Origin: Megachile rotundata | Lineage: Eukaryota > Arthropoda > Insecta > Hymenoptera > Megachilidae | Assembly (NCBI RefSeq): GCF_050947335.1 | Contig: NC_134995.1 | Span: 9,772,501-9,836,500, forward strand | DNA: 64,000 bases | Reading direction: 5' to 3' | In this document: positions 48,330 through 58,685 of the stretch, in pieces | Position numbering within the stretch: position 1 is the first letter of the stretch | Layout: each line of letters starts with the position of its first letter | Position numbers and translations under genes: made by a program | The notes under the pieces: model-generated | The model's database searches: none | Told to the model about the DNA's origin: nothing | The model's input: the letters and a program-made list of their open reading frames with translations, nothing else

Positions 48330-48775
48330 CGTACTGAGGTTATTTTGAGGTTATGTTGAGAGACATATGTTTAGGTTGTGTTGAAGAATTTAAATTGAGG
48401 TTAGGTTGAGGGATGTACATATGTTGAGGTTATGTTGAGGTTATGTTGAGTGATATACATATATTGAGGTTATGTTGAGGTTATGTTGAGGGATATACAT
48501 ATGTTGAGATTATGTTGAGGGATATTCATATGTTGAGATTATGTTGAGGTTATGTTGAGGGATCTACATATGTTGAGGTTATATTGAGGTTATGTTGAGG
48601 GATATACATATGTTGAGATTATGTTGAGGTTATGTTGAGGGATATACATATGTTGAAGTTATATTGAGGTTATGTTGAGGGATATACATATGTTGAGGTT
48701 ATGTTGAGGTTATGTTAAAGGATATACATATGTTGAGGTTATGTTGAGGGATATACGTGTTGAGGTTATGTAAAC
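48330..48775 (+). repeat. 40-bp minisatellite GTTGAGGTTATGTTGAGG
   Basis: An 11-bp subunit TTATGTTGAGG and a GGGATATACATATG block alternate. Blocks start at 48521, 48561, 48601, 48641, 48681 and 48721, an exact 40-bp period with occasional 29-bp (one subunit fewer) steps upstream. The same words, inverted, form the array at 56.72-56.87 kb. Confidence 0.93.
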
Positions 48776-49655
48776 ATGTAAAGTTTAAATATTAACACAA
48801 AATATGCAAAAATATTGAACTACTATTAAGTTGAACAAAGTCAAAGCATCTGAAAGCGTGAAACTTGGTTAAAAATTAGAATGTCTCATATCGATCTTCT
48901 TAGGAGTGTTATCGTCGTCGCGTTACACGATGATCGCATTAAACTACTTTCGGAAGAGATTGAAAAGCACTTTCGCGACGAAAGTAGAGGGTTCTGGACG
49001 CGACGGAAATCTGGAACGTCTCATATGGCTTTATTAAACGTCGATTCTCGAGTACCGTTGTGATTCGATATATCGCGTGCATTATCATCCCCTTGGGCTC
49101 CTGACCCGTTTCTATTTTTTCCGCGTTCTATCGACTGTAACCGATCGTCTTCCGAACCGGAGAAAATTGTCCGATTTGAAGCCTGTTTTCGGGAGTGGAA
49201 TTTCGAAATATTCTTATCTGAAAGATCTTCGATGGAGGAATTTTCTGCTCGTCACTGTAGTGAGAGGAAGCTTTTAACGTGCTCGCTTTCGTGCTCGCTG
49301 AAACGCGTGCTAAGGAATGTAAAATGCTCTTTTCTGAAAGCTTTTCAGACGATGGAGGACTGTCGAAAACCCCCTCGTAACTGAAGTATTGCAATTTTTT
49401 AAACAGAACTTTACGGGATACTTGGAAATTTATTTTTCTTAACGGAAGTGTACTTTAAATGATTGATGAAGCTCGCGAGCACGGAGAATCACTGGTAAGC
49501 AGAAAATCAATTTTATGTTTGTTACTTTGCTTCCAGATACCGAGTTTTATGGAGCTGACAAGTTTTATTATTAATCGATATCGTATATGAAATCTGCCAT
49601 TTCTAAGAATACCGCCTTATTTCACTTATTTTTCTTATTATTTTATAATAGATGT
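48776..49655. other. unique sequence
   Basis: Includes a CpG-rich part at 48870-49330 with short frames on both strands, none recognised. Confidence 0.35.
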
Positions 49656-49659
49656 GATA

Positions 49660-50440
49660 CAACGAAAATCATTATGATTCATAAAAATACAATTTTAGGT
49701 TAGGTTATTATTTTTCTTATTGGTTAATGATAGATGTGATACATGAAAATAGTTGTGATTCATAAGAATACAATTTTAGGTTAGGTTATTATTTTTCTTA
49801 TTACTTAATAATCAATCTGATATATGAAAATAGTTGTGATTCATAAGAATACAATTTTAGGTTAGGTTACTATTTTTCTTATTACTTAATAATCAATCTG
49901 ATAAATGAAAATAGTTGTGATTCGTAAGAATACAATTTTAGGTTAGGTTATTATTTTTCTTATTACTTAATGATCAATCTGATATATGAAAATAGTTGTG
50001 ATTCATAAGAATACAGTTTTAGGTTAGGTTACTATTTTTCTTATTACTTAATAATCAATGTGGTATATGAAAATAGTTGTGATTCATAAGAATACAATTT
50101 TAGGTTAGGTTACTATTTTCCTTATTACTTAATAATCAATCTGATATATGAAAATAGTTGTGATTCATAAGAATACAATTTTAGGTTAGGTTACTATTTT
50201 TCTTATTACTTAATAATCAATCTGATGTATGAAAATTGTTATGATTCATAAGAACACAATTTTAGGTTAGGTTACTATTTTTCTTATTACTTAATAATCA
50301 ATCTGATATATGAAAATAGTTGTGATTCATAAGAATACAATTTTAGGTTAAGTTACTATTTTTCTTATTACTTAATAATCAATCTGATACATGAAAATAG
50401 TTGTGATTCATCAGAATATAATTTTAGGTTAGGTTACCAC
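49660..50440 (+). repeat. 81-bp minisatellite carrying TTTTAGGTTAGGTTA
   Basis: About ten copies with an exact 81-bp period (TTTTAGGTTAGG at 49693, 49774, 49855 and onward). Each unit holds two consecutive TTAGG words plus a TTA, the repeat that caps chromosomes in most insects, and then CTATTTTTCTTATTACTTAA and GAAAATAGTTGTGATTCATA. Copies are very similar, indicating recent homogenisation. Confidence 0.95.
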
Positions 50441-50674
50441 ATTTCCACGTCATTAATTATATATCCAAAACGAAATAAACCAGCTATTATAATACTAAAC
50501 ACAAGTGCAGATACTTAAAACAATTTTGCCCAATAATTGTATAAACATCAGAAAACTGTAAAGCGTATCTCGTTTGCCGGAGCAAAGGACCGGCACAAAA
50601 GGCTTCCCATCCAATTGTTTACGTTCTTTCACGAAACAATCCTTAAACAAAGTAAACGTGTCCCGTTCTTACAG

Positions 50675-50837
50675 GTCTTTGAAGACTGCTTCGAAAGAGA
50701 TAGAATACTTTGATCCTCTCCCGAAAGGAACAGGCACGGTATCGTTGTTGCCGGTAATCCGACAACAGAGAGACGTCCCGAAAAAGAGAACGGTATTTAC
50801 CGACGAGCAAGAAAATATTCTCGAACGATTTGCATAA
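50675..50837 (+). other. possible exon with homeodomain-like start
   Basis: A good acceptor (GTGTCCCGTTCTTACAG ending at 50674) precedes an open frame of 53 codons that ends at TAA (50835-50837). The last 19 residues, PKKRTVFTDEQENILERFA, resemble the N-terminal arm and helix 1 of a homeodomain (R5, F8, T9, Q12 and L16 all fit) but have A where F20 is expected. The stop falls right there, so helices 2 and 3 are missing. Before it comes EYFDPLPKGTGTVSLLPVI, unrecognised. It could be a truncated copy, a diverged alternative last exon, or coincidence. The frame upstream of the acceptor (from 50574) is probably intronic. Confidence 0.25.
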
Positions 50838-51436
50838 TGTCGGTGCAATATCGAGACCGGCAATTAAATGAACAGGAAACGAGAGCTATCTGCACCCCTC
50901 GGATATTCAGAGAACTATTATTCCATTTACTCGCCACCTTCGCGCGTTAGAATGCGTGAAGCGTTCAGAAGGACGAGCTGCTATAATTACAGGATAATTA
51001 TGCCTTTCGCTGTCGGTAAGAACTTCCACTAACCGGCTATGGAAGCTCAATCCCTTCTGGCACTACGTTACGAGTTCATACCTAGACAGCGATTTCCCTC
51101 TTGTGTTCTGACTGAATGTTTCTGCGAGCCTAATGGCTGGCACTGACGGCGCTATCGCTTGCGGGGCCCGCAGCGAATATTCTTTATAAATAATTGAAGG
51201 AATTTGGAATTATATATGCAGCAGATGTACTGGTTAATTATTCTTAATCTCTGGATTGCAGTGAACGTAAGGGTGTACAAGTCTAAACTCTTATAGGTCA
51301 TTTTGTTGCTATGACAATATGTGTTCAAACGAGTCATACAATATTTTTGTGGTAAACACACCTACTTTTGCACTAAATAAACAGCTGCGTTGTTTCTGTG
51401 GGATCCATAGGTAAAATGTACTTATAGCTAGCGATG
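50838..51436. other. unique sequence
   Basis: Balanced composition with CpGs to about 51170, then AT-rich. No gene, RNA or repeat recognised. Confidence 0.35.
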
Positions 51437-51670
51437 GTAAAATATTTTTTCCTTTGTCCCAAATTTAAATTTTTTTAAAAAGAACTAAGAATTAACCGAC
51501 ATACCTGGCAGACTAATATTAATAATGTAAGATTTAAACTTAATAAATCGACGATATTTTTTCCTTTGTCCCAAATTTAAATTTTTTTAAAAAGAACTGA
51601 GAATTAACCGATATACCTGGTAGACTAATATTAATAATGCAAGATTTAAACTTAATAAATGGACGATATT
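51437..51670 (+). repeat. 112-bp tandem duplication
   Basis: CCTTTGTCCCAAATTTAAAT begins at 51451 and again at 51563. The two units differ at only a few positions, and a partial third start (GGACGATATTTCACTGTCC) follows at about 51660. Confidence 0.93.
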
Positions 51671-52394
51671 TCACTGTCCAAAGGGATCAGCATAATCTCA
51701 ATACAATCCCCGAGAAAGCCAGTACAGCAAGTTTACAAGTTGATCACGAGACGATAAAAAGGATAGGAAAAGCTCTCTGAAGTTAACACATAATCATAAG
51801 CTCATCATCTTCTCGACGTCCCATCGCAGACGTCTGACTCGTCTTAGTTCTTCATCCGGTGATCGATCGATGCTCTCGCGATTGAACCGGGCAAAAAAGA
51901 ACAGCGTTCCCGATCGTTTCTATTTACTTCAGTCCGACACAGGACGAGGCGGAAATCGCGATCCCTTTTTGCCCGCTGCCACTTCCATTACGCGCGTAGA
52001 AGTAATCGAGCCGAGGATAAGAAGACGAAGCCCGATTTTTTCTCGGAGAGAGTCTGGAACCGGAAGACGGCAGGGGGATCGATAGAAGGTTTCGAGACAC
52101 AATGGCGAGGAGAACAAGCGACAGTTAGTGCGTTAGATTGTGCAGTGTCGGGTTTACTGGGGTACTGTCGGGACACCTTCAGGCACAGGGTCCTTTGCAC
52201 AGGGCATTGTCTTCAGGGTTCATCTGAACTTTTCTACGTGTTCTATGCATTTTTATATTTATATATTTGCGGAATTAGAAATTGGGACATTTAATTTAGT
52301 TTCAATTCTCAGATTTAGTCATTTTTAATAGGTCTTGATGTAAGTACTTTAGCTCCTTGTATTGCAATGCAGATCTTGTCTTACACGTGTTACA
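51671..52394. other. unique CpG-rich island
   Basis: Short frames on both strands from 51870 to 52200, none with motifs. No supported gene. Confidence 0.35.
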
Positions 52395-52937
52395 CTTGTG
52401 ACGCACTTCCTGACGCACTTCTTTTCACTCTTCCTGACGCACTTACTGACGCACTTCTTGACGCACTCGACGCACTTTTTGACGCATTTCTTGACGCACT
52501 TTCTGACGCATTTCATGACGCATTTCATGACGCACTTACTGACGCACTTCTTGACGCACTTGACGCACTTCCTGACGCACTTTTTGACGCACTTCCTGAC
52601 GCACTTTTTGACGCACTTCCTGACGCACTTTCTGACCCACTTCCTGACGCACTTGACGCACTTGACGCATTTCTTGACGCATTTCCTGACCCACTTCCTG
52701 ACGCATTTCATGACGCACTTACTGACGCACTTCTTGACGCAATTGACGCACTTCTTGACGCAATTGACGCACTTCTTGACGCATTTCTTGACGCACTTCC
52801 TGATGCAATTCTTGACGCACTTCCTGACGCACTTCTCGACGCACTTTCTGACCCATTTCCTGACGCATTTCATGACGCACTTACTGACGCACTTTCTGAC
52901 GCATTTCATGACGCACTTACTGACCCACTTGGAAATT
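52395..52937 (-). repeat. 12-bp minisatellite TGACGCACTTCC, inverted GTGCGTCA family
   Basis: About 45 units of TGACGCACTTCC, TGACGCACTTTT and TGACGCATTTCA, with some 9-bp units. Its reverse complement carries AAGTGCGTCA, the core of the 0.5-kb and 2.8-kb arrays. Higher-order blocks repeat, for example TTTCATGACGCACTTACTGA at about 52527, 52707, 52867 and 52905. Frames of 186-193 aa (52349-52943) are artefacts of a period divisible by 3. Confidence 0.95.
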
Positions 52938-54135
52938 AGTTAAGGGGTTAGTCGCAGTGTTTGTAAAGAACCAAATTCAAATGTATCCCAATTTGAAGGT
53001 CTCCAAAAATTTTGGAGCATAGGATGTCTAAACCTACAAATCCCTAGCTTGTCACATCTTCACACGTATTTATAGACCACCAAATATTAGTTTGCAAAAG
53101 CGGCCCTCATCATCTCAACTCGTCCCCACCTATAATCCTAAAAAAATGCTTGAAAACCCTCAAAAATCCTTGCAACCCTTAAAAGTCCTTGCAACCCTTA
53201 AAAACTCCCTAAATATCAAGAATAGTCTTCCCGATATTTCCCCAGATTTGCGATGGACTGTACACTCGTGGTTTTCGTTTTCGCGTTAGCCGACGATTGA
53301 AAAGGCGGAAAGGAATCGATTGTCAGCTTTAACGACGACATTATTTAAAGCTCCGCTCGACGGGCGCAGAAATAGAAGAAAAATTCATTAGCGCTTTCTT
53401 CGATGGTAATTCAGCTTGTTCACTTTATTTTCCCGCGAATCGAATATTCGACTACGAAATCTTCGCCCTCTTATTTACCGCTCGAGTAACAAGTTTCACC
53501 CGCCCTCCGTGGCTGCTTCGTTCTAAATTCACGAGCTCCGCGACAATCGTTTCGTTCTCTATTTTTTCTCACGGAAGAAACCTGGATCTCGAATTCGAAA
53601 AATGGAGAGAAAAGAGGAGCCATTTAGAGAACTTATTTCCGGCATTTCAACCGGCGGAACAAGTCGAACAATTTCGACCTTTGACGTCTCCTTCGGTCAA
53701 ACGGAAAAGGGTTTCCGTTCCCTTTAATTTACCGTCACGCCGTCAGGATTTTGTTCGTACCGGTGTTTCGTTGCTTCTTTTCCTATCGTTCTTTTTTGCC
53801 CGATTCGACTGTCTACCGTTGGTCCGACCGTGTTATTTCTTGCTACCCTTTTTCGGAGCTACTACCCATGGGAAAGAAACAAGTGACCCATTCTTTACTC
53901 CGGTAACAAGTCCCGTACAGTGACGAACCGGAAGTTCGATGGAAACGGTGCGAGGAAAACAAGGGTGGTTTCGGTAATGCGATGGGGACAGGTGCGGCAA
54001 ATTATTTGTCACGCTCGATTAATGGTGTCGAGGAATCAGCTACTGGACACTGTACTTTTAGACATTGCAGACTGTGACGCGATTAGAGACAAACTTATTT
54101 TGTTCATGGTATTTCAGATTGTCTATAGACAGATA
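52938..54135. other. unique sequence
   Basis: A small A/C-rich repeat (CTTGCAACCCTTAAAA) lies at 53165-53215. From 53280 to 54120 the DNA is CpG-rich with short frames and no recognised motif. Confidence 0.35.
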
Positions 54136-54137
54136 TA

Positions 54138-54301
54138 CAGGGCGCTTCACAACTAGTGTAGGTCCCTGAAATGGGGGGTAGTTTTTCCTTAATAATTCAA
54201 GAACGAAGCTTCAAACCCCATTTTTGCAAAGGAAAATCTGATTCAGAATCATATCAGCTACCTCCCATTTCAGGGACCTACACCAATTGTGAGGCACCCT
54301 G
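54138..54301. mobile_element. MITE family A, copy 3 (short form, 164 bp)
   Basis: Begins CAGGGCGCTTCACAACTAGT and ends TTGTGAGGCACCCTG. Its first and last 44 or so bases are imperfect inverted repeats. TA flanks both ends (54136-54137 and 54302-54303), as expected of a TA duplication. The interior is only the core shared with copies 1 and 2 (TTTTTCCTTAATAATTCA, CCCATTTTTGCAAAGG), without the 45-bp minisatellite. This copy defines the ancestral-looking short element. Confidence 0.88.
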
Positions 54302-54303
54302 TA

Positions 54304-54944
54304 CAAAAATTCAAAAAGCTTGCCAGTTTCAAGAAAATTTGTAAGAATCCAAGAGGGATGAAAAATTAATTTAAACTAAAACGTTTAATGGTTAAAACAA
54401 AGGCGATAAAATATAGAATAACAGCGTTGCAGTTCGGCAGTCATAATTACGGATAAGAGCATAGAGTTCAAGGAACCTAAAGGACGTCCTCCTGGGATTT
54501 TAACGAGGAGCTTTGTCGACGATCGCGCGGTTAAAGGTCAACGTCGTCGTATTTCAGCTTAAAAGTTCGACGTATCTTTTCTTCCGCGCTAACGCGCCAT
54601 CTTCCGGGCTGGCCACACTGAAGATATTCCTTAATACTTCCATCGCACTTTTCATTTCACCCATATGGTGCTCGGAGTTACGAAATCGCAATCCCTTTCA
54701 ATATCCTCGAGGAAGCCGAGGAAATCGAGGTATAACGTCTTAAGCGATCCTTTCAATAAATAATACTCGAGAATGCGTTAAGGGGCCTTGCATGACCCTT
54801 TCTCTCCCTCGTTACGGGAAAATTAGTGCAACACAACGTCCCGGAAATTGTGCACCGGGAAAATTAGCTCCTTGCTGGTACTATGCTTTTAAAATATTTT
54901 TCAATTTTACTTTGACTTTGTTACTGTTGGTGACAGCATTTTTT
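54304..54944. other. unique sequence
   Basis: Mixed DNA with a 76-aa frame (54513-54743) that shows no motif. Nothing supported. Confidence 0.4.
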
Positions 54945-55510
54945 ATTACATATTACTTGATTTTTTATTACATGGTTTTTATTGCTTTTATATAGTTTGA
55001 TCTTTCGTTGCATGGTTTTTACTGCTTTTACTAATTTGATCTTTCGTTACATTTGGTTTGTGTTTATTGCACTATGATTTAACTTTTTGTTTACTTCATT
55101 CACCTTTCTGTTACATTTGCATTTTTTTAATTTCATTGACCTTTTTGTTTCATTTTTTAATGCATTCACATGCTTCGATATTTCGTTGTTATATGGTTTG
55201 ACCTTTTTATTTATGTGACCTGATTTTTTATTACATTTACATGATTTTTGTTACATTTACAGGTTTTGGGTTTTCATTATATCTGCATGGTTTGGATTTT
55301 TATAGCGCTTACGTGGTTGCACCTTTTACTACGTTTATGTGGTTTAATTTTTTATTGCATTTACAAGGTTCGACTTTTTATTGCGTTCCATGGTTTGTTA
55401 CATTACATGGTTTGTTTTTTAAATACATTTACATGAGTTGGTTTTTAATTACATTTTTACGATTTTATTTTTAATTAGGTGTACGTGGTTTGGATTTTCA
55501 TTACATTTAC
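54945..55510 (+). repeat. degenerate array of TTACATTTACATGGTTT words
   Basis: Words such as TTTTTATTACAT, GCATTTACATGG and TTTGACCTTT recur at roughly 30-40 bp with heavy divergence. Frames at 55241-55474 are aromatic-rich by-products. Confidence 0.7.
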
Positions 55511-55850
55511 GTGGAGTGAAATGTTAAAGACGTAAAGAGAAAGACGAAGTTTAATAAATATTTATGCTTGTCTCTAATGAATATATGTACGCGTATTTAC
55601 GTGATGCTTTAATTAAAACTTTATCTAGGTAGTTTTTAATTATCCTTCTGTAACATCTGAAATGTGGTCATAAGAGAACAGTCGCTGTAATTTACATGTT
55701 TTGCAGAGTTTTGAGGTGGATATGGTGAAGTAGAAGTTTAAAGAAAGGAGTTTTTGAACATATGTGATTATTATTATTTCTGATGTTTTAATATTTTATT
55801 ACTTTATTGTTTCACTGGTTTAGGAGCTTATTATTTTACTATTTTATTGT
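55511..55850. other. AT-rich unique sequence
   Basis: No signals until the octamer array starts. Confidence 0.45.
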
Positions 55851-56180
55851 TAGTATTTTAGTATTTTAGTATTTTAGTATTTTAGTATTTTAGTATTTTA
55901 GTATTTTAGTATTTTAGTATTTTAGTATTTTAGTATTTTAGTATTTTAGTATTTTAGTATTTTAGTATTTTAGTATTTTAGTATTTTAGTATTTTAGTAT
56001 TTTAGTATTTTAGTATTTTAGTATTTTAGTATTTTAGTATTTTAGTATTTTAGTATTTTAGTATTTTAGTATTTTAGTATTTTAGTATTTTAGTATTTTA
56101 GTATTTTAGTATTTTAGTATTTTAGTATTTTAGTATTTTAGTATTTTAGTATTTTAGTATTTTAGTATTTTAGTATTTTA
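55851..56180 (+). repeat. perfect octamer array (TATTTTAG)n, about 41 copies
   Basis: 330 bp of TATTTTAG with no visible interruption, the most uniform array of the window. Such purity suggests very recent expansion or an assembly-sensitive locus. Confidence 0.97.
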
Positions 56181-56600
56181 TTATTTCACTACTTTACCAT
56201 TTTACCATTTTACCATTTTACTATTTTACCATTTTACTATTTTACTATTTTACTATTTTACTATTTTACTATTTTATTATTTCACTATTTCACTATTTCA
56301 CTATTTCACTATTTTACCATTTTACCATTTTACCATTTTACTATTTTACTATTTTATTATTTCACTATTTCACTATTTCACTATTTCACCATTTCACTAT
56401 TTTACTATTTTACTATTTTATTATTTCACTATTTCACTATTTCACTATTTCACTATTTCACTATTTTACCATTTTACCATTTTTCTATTTTACCATTTTA
56501 CTATTTTACTATTTTATTATTTTATTATTTTACTATTTCACTGTTTCCCTACTTCACTATTTCACTATTCCACTGTTTCACTATTTTTAACCATTAATCA
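56181..56600 (+). repeat. variant octamer array (TATTTTAC, TATTTCAC, CATTTTAC)
   Basis: Continues the 8-bp period with variants arranged in blocks of 3-6 identical units, a pattern expected from local slippage duplications. Confidence 0.95.
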
Positions 56601-56719
56601 TTTTACCAATTTTTCCAATACCCACCATCTCTAGGTTTCCACTATTAATCTCCATTATATCATGCTTTCAATATCACTTTTATATGCAATCACATTTTTG
56701 CATATCTCGTATCAATATT

Positions 56720-56870
56720 TAAACTTTACATGTTTACATAACCTCAACGTATATCCGTCAACAATACCTCAACATATATCCTTCAACATAACCTCAACAT
56801 ATATCCTTCAACATAACCTCAACATATATCCCTAAACATAATCTCAACATAACCTCAACATACCTCCTTT
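56720..56870 (-). repeat. 25-bp array, inverted GTTGAGGTTATG family
   Basis: ACCTCAACATATATCCTTCA starts near 56766, 56791 and 56816 (period 25). The reverse complement gives GGATATATGTTGAGGTTATG, the words of the 48.3-kb array. Confidence 0.88.
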
Positions 56871-57695
56871 ACAATTATTCAATTCATTCTAAAACTACCT
56901 ACTCAAAAATTTCTAAAATATTCTGTCAAACATCCCCATTCAAAAATAACCTCAAAAGCAATTCACTCTCAAACTGTCTCGCCATAAACCACATACCCAG
57001 ACAAACGCAACGAAACCATCGGAGAATAGACAGCTCGTAAAAATGGCTCCCTGAAGAGACAGCGTAGACCCGGAAGTGGCTGAAAGAATATCTGTGTCCT
57101 CGAGAGATCCGTGGCAGAATCAATCGGCGAAAATATTCAGGTAATTTCGAGCTCGGTCTCGTTACGTCCACCGGGATCTTTCTCCAAGGAGCACCGAGTG
57201 AACGGGATCTGACAATAGAGGCCGGCCAATAATTCAGAGAGGATCGTAGACGAGTTTCCGGTTTCTCTCTTGGTCGCGGAATTCGTTCCACGAAATTTTC
57301 CCTGCCAGCCAGGACAATGAGGGCTCGTCGTAAAAGGACTCTGTTACACCTACAGCGGATAATGAGCAACCCGAAACTCGGGCCCCGAAACACCGCTTTG
57401 ACTTCCGGACTGAAGATAAAAAGACTCGAGAGGATCGTGTAAAGTCGTGCATGTATGGGGAACGCCCTTGTCTTTTCGCCGTCGCGGTTTAATTCGATCG
57501 GCCCGCTTTTTCCCGCCTCCGAATCCGGATAACCGGCTAAGTTCTCCAGACTCCGCAAATATCCGGATCATCCGCGGCGAAGCGCTTTCAGACAATGCCG
57601 ATTAGAAGCTCTATCCACTTCTCAGGAAAAATCTGCTGCTTCGGGACTTCGCTGTGGTACGTCACCTTTAACAATTGGGGAGGATGGTTATGATG
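56871..57695. other. CpG-rich unique island
   Basis: 57000-57660 is GC-balanced with a 210-codon minus-strand frame (56926-57558) and a 72-codon frame overlapping it. The long frame has basic, Ser/Leu/Arg-rich content typical of reading CpG-rich DNA, with no domain or plausible splice structure. I do not call it a gene. Confidence 0.35.
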
Positions 57696-57699
57696 TATG

Positions 57700-58010
57700 T
57701 CGAATTGTGAACATTGGTGTATTGTGAACATACATGTATGATGATGTAAGGAACATTTATGTTTGTTATGAAATGATCATGTACATTTATGTTGTTATGA
57801 AATGATCATGTACATTTATGTTGTTGTGAAATGATCATGTACATTTATGTTGTTATGAAATGATCGTGTACATTTATGTTGTTATGAAATGATCGTGTAC
57901 ATTTATGTTGTTATGAAATGATCATGTACATTTATGTTGTTATGAATTGACCTTGCACATTTATGTTGTTATGAAATGACCATGTACATGTTATCATGAA
58001 ATGAGGATGT
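57700..58010 (+). repeat. 29-bp minisatellite
   Basis: Units TACATTTATGTTGTTATGAA then ATGATCATG, with GTACATTT at 57781 and 57810, period 29. About nine copies. Confidence 0.93.
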
Positions 58011-58089
58011 CTTTTTGTGGATTGATATGTACAGTCAGCAGTGTGACATGAATTGTGTACAGGACTAAGTCTTGTGGATATGTGAACAC

Positions 58090-58685
58090 TTAGAGTGAAC
58101 TGCAAATATGGAAATAGTAGGAATTAATAGTTGTAGATGAGTTAATAGGCAGAGTCAAGAGATGTGGATGAATGAAGACTTAGGATGAAGGTTATAGAAA
58201 AATGAACATCCAGGATCAATAATTGTGGATGACTGAATAGTCAGAGTCAAGAAATGTGGATGAATGAAGACCTAGGATCAAGGTTATAGAAAAATGAACA
58301 TCCAGGATCAATAATTGTGGATGACTGAATAGTCAGAATTAAGAGATGTGGATAAATGAAGACCTAGGATCAAGGTTATAAAAAAATGAACATACAGGAT
58401 CAATAATTGTGGATGACTGAATAGTCAGAGTTAAGAGATGTGGATGAATGAAGAGCCAGGATCAAGGTTATAGAAAAATGAACATCCAGGATCAATAATT
58501 GTGGATGACTGAATAGTCAGAATCAAGAGATGTGGATGAATGAAGAGCCAGGATCAAGGTTATAGAAAAATGAGCATCTAAGATGAAGAATTTTGGGTGG
58601 GTAAATATTCAGAATCAAGAATTGTGGATAAATGAAGATCCAGGATGAAGGGTTGTGGATATATGAACATCCAGGATCAAGAAAA
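58090..58685 (+). repeat. 92-bp minisatellite
   Basis: GGATGACTGAATAGTCAG starts at 58227, 58319, 58411 and 58503, exactly 92 bp apart. Units contain GGATCAAGGTTATAGAAAAA and TGAACATCCAGGATCAATAA. Outer copies are diverged. Confidence 0.95.

Noticed and set aside
49660..50440. True telomere
   Set aside because: TTAGG occurs only twice per 81-bp unit and the array is internal, so it is not a (TTAGG)n chromosome end.
52349..52943. Frames of 186-193 aa (KCVRKCV, THFLTHF, DALPDAL)
   Set aside because: Artefacts of a 12-bp period; a cysteine-rich protein was considered but both strands and three frames are equally open.
56926..57558. 210-codon minus-strand frame in a CpG-rich island
   Set aside because: Long frames are common in CpG-rich DNA. 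No domain, no signal peptide, no splice structure, and the overlapping 57234-57452 frame looks equally plausible.
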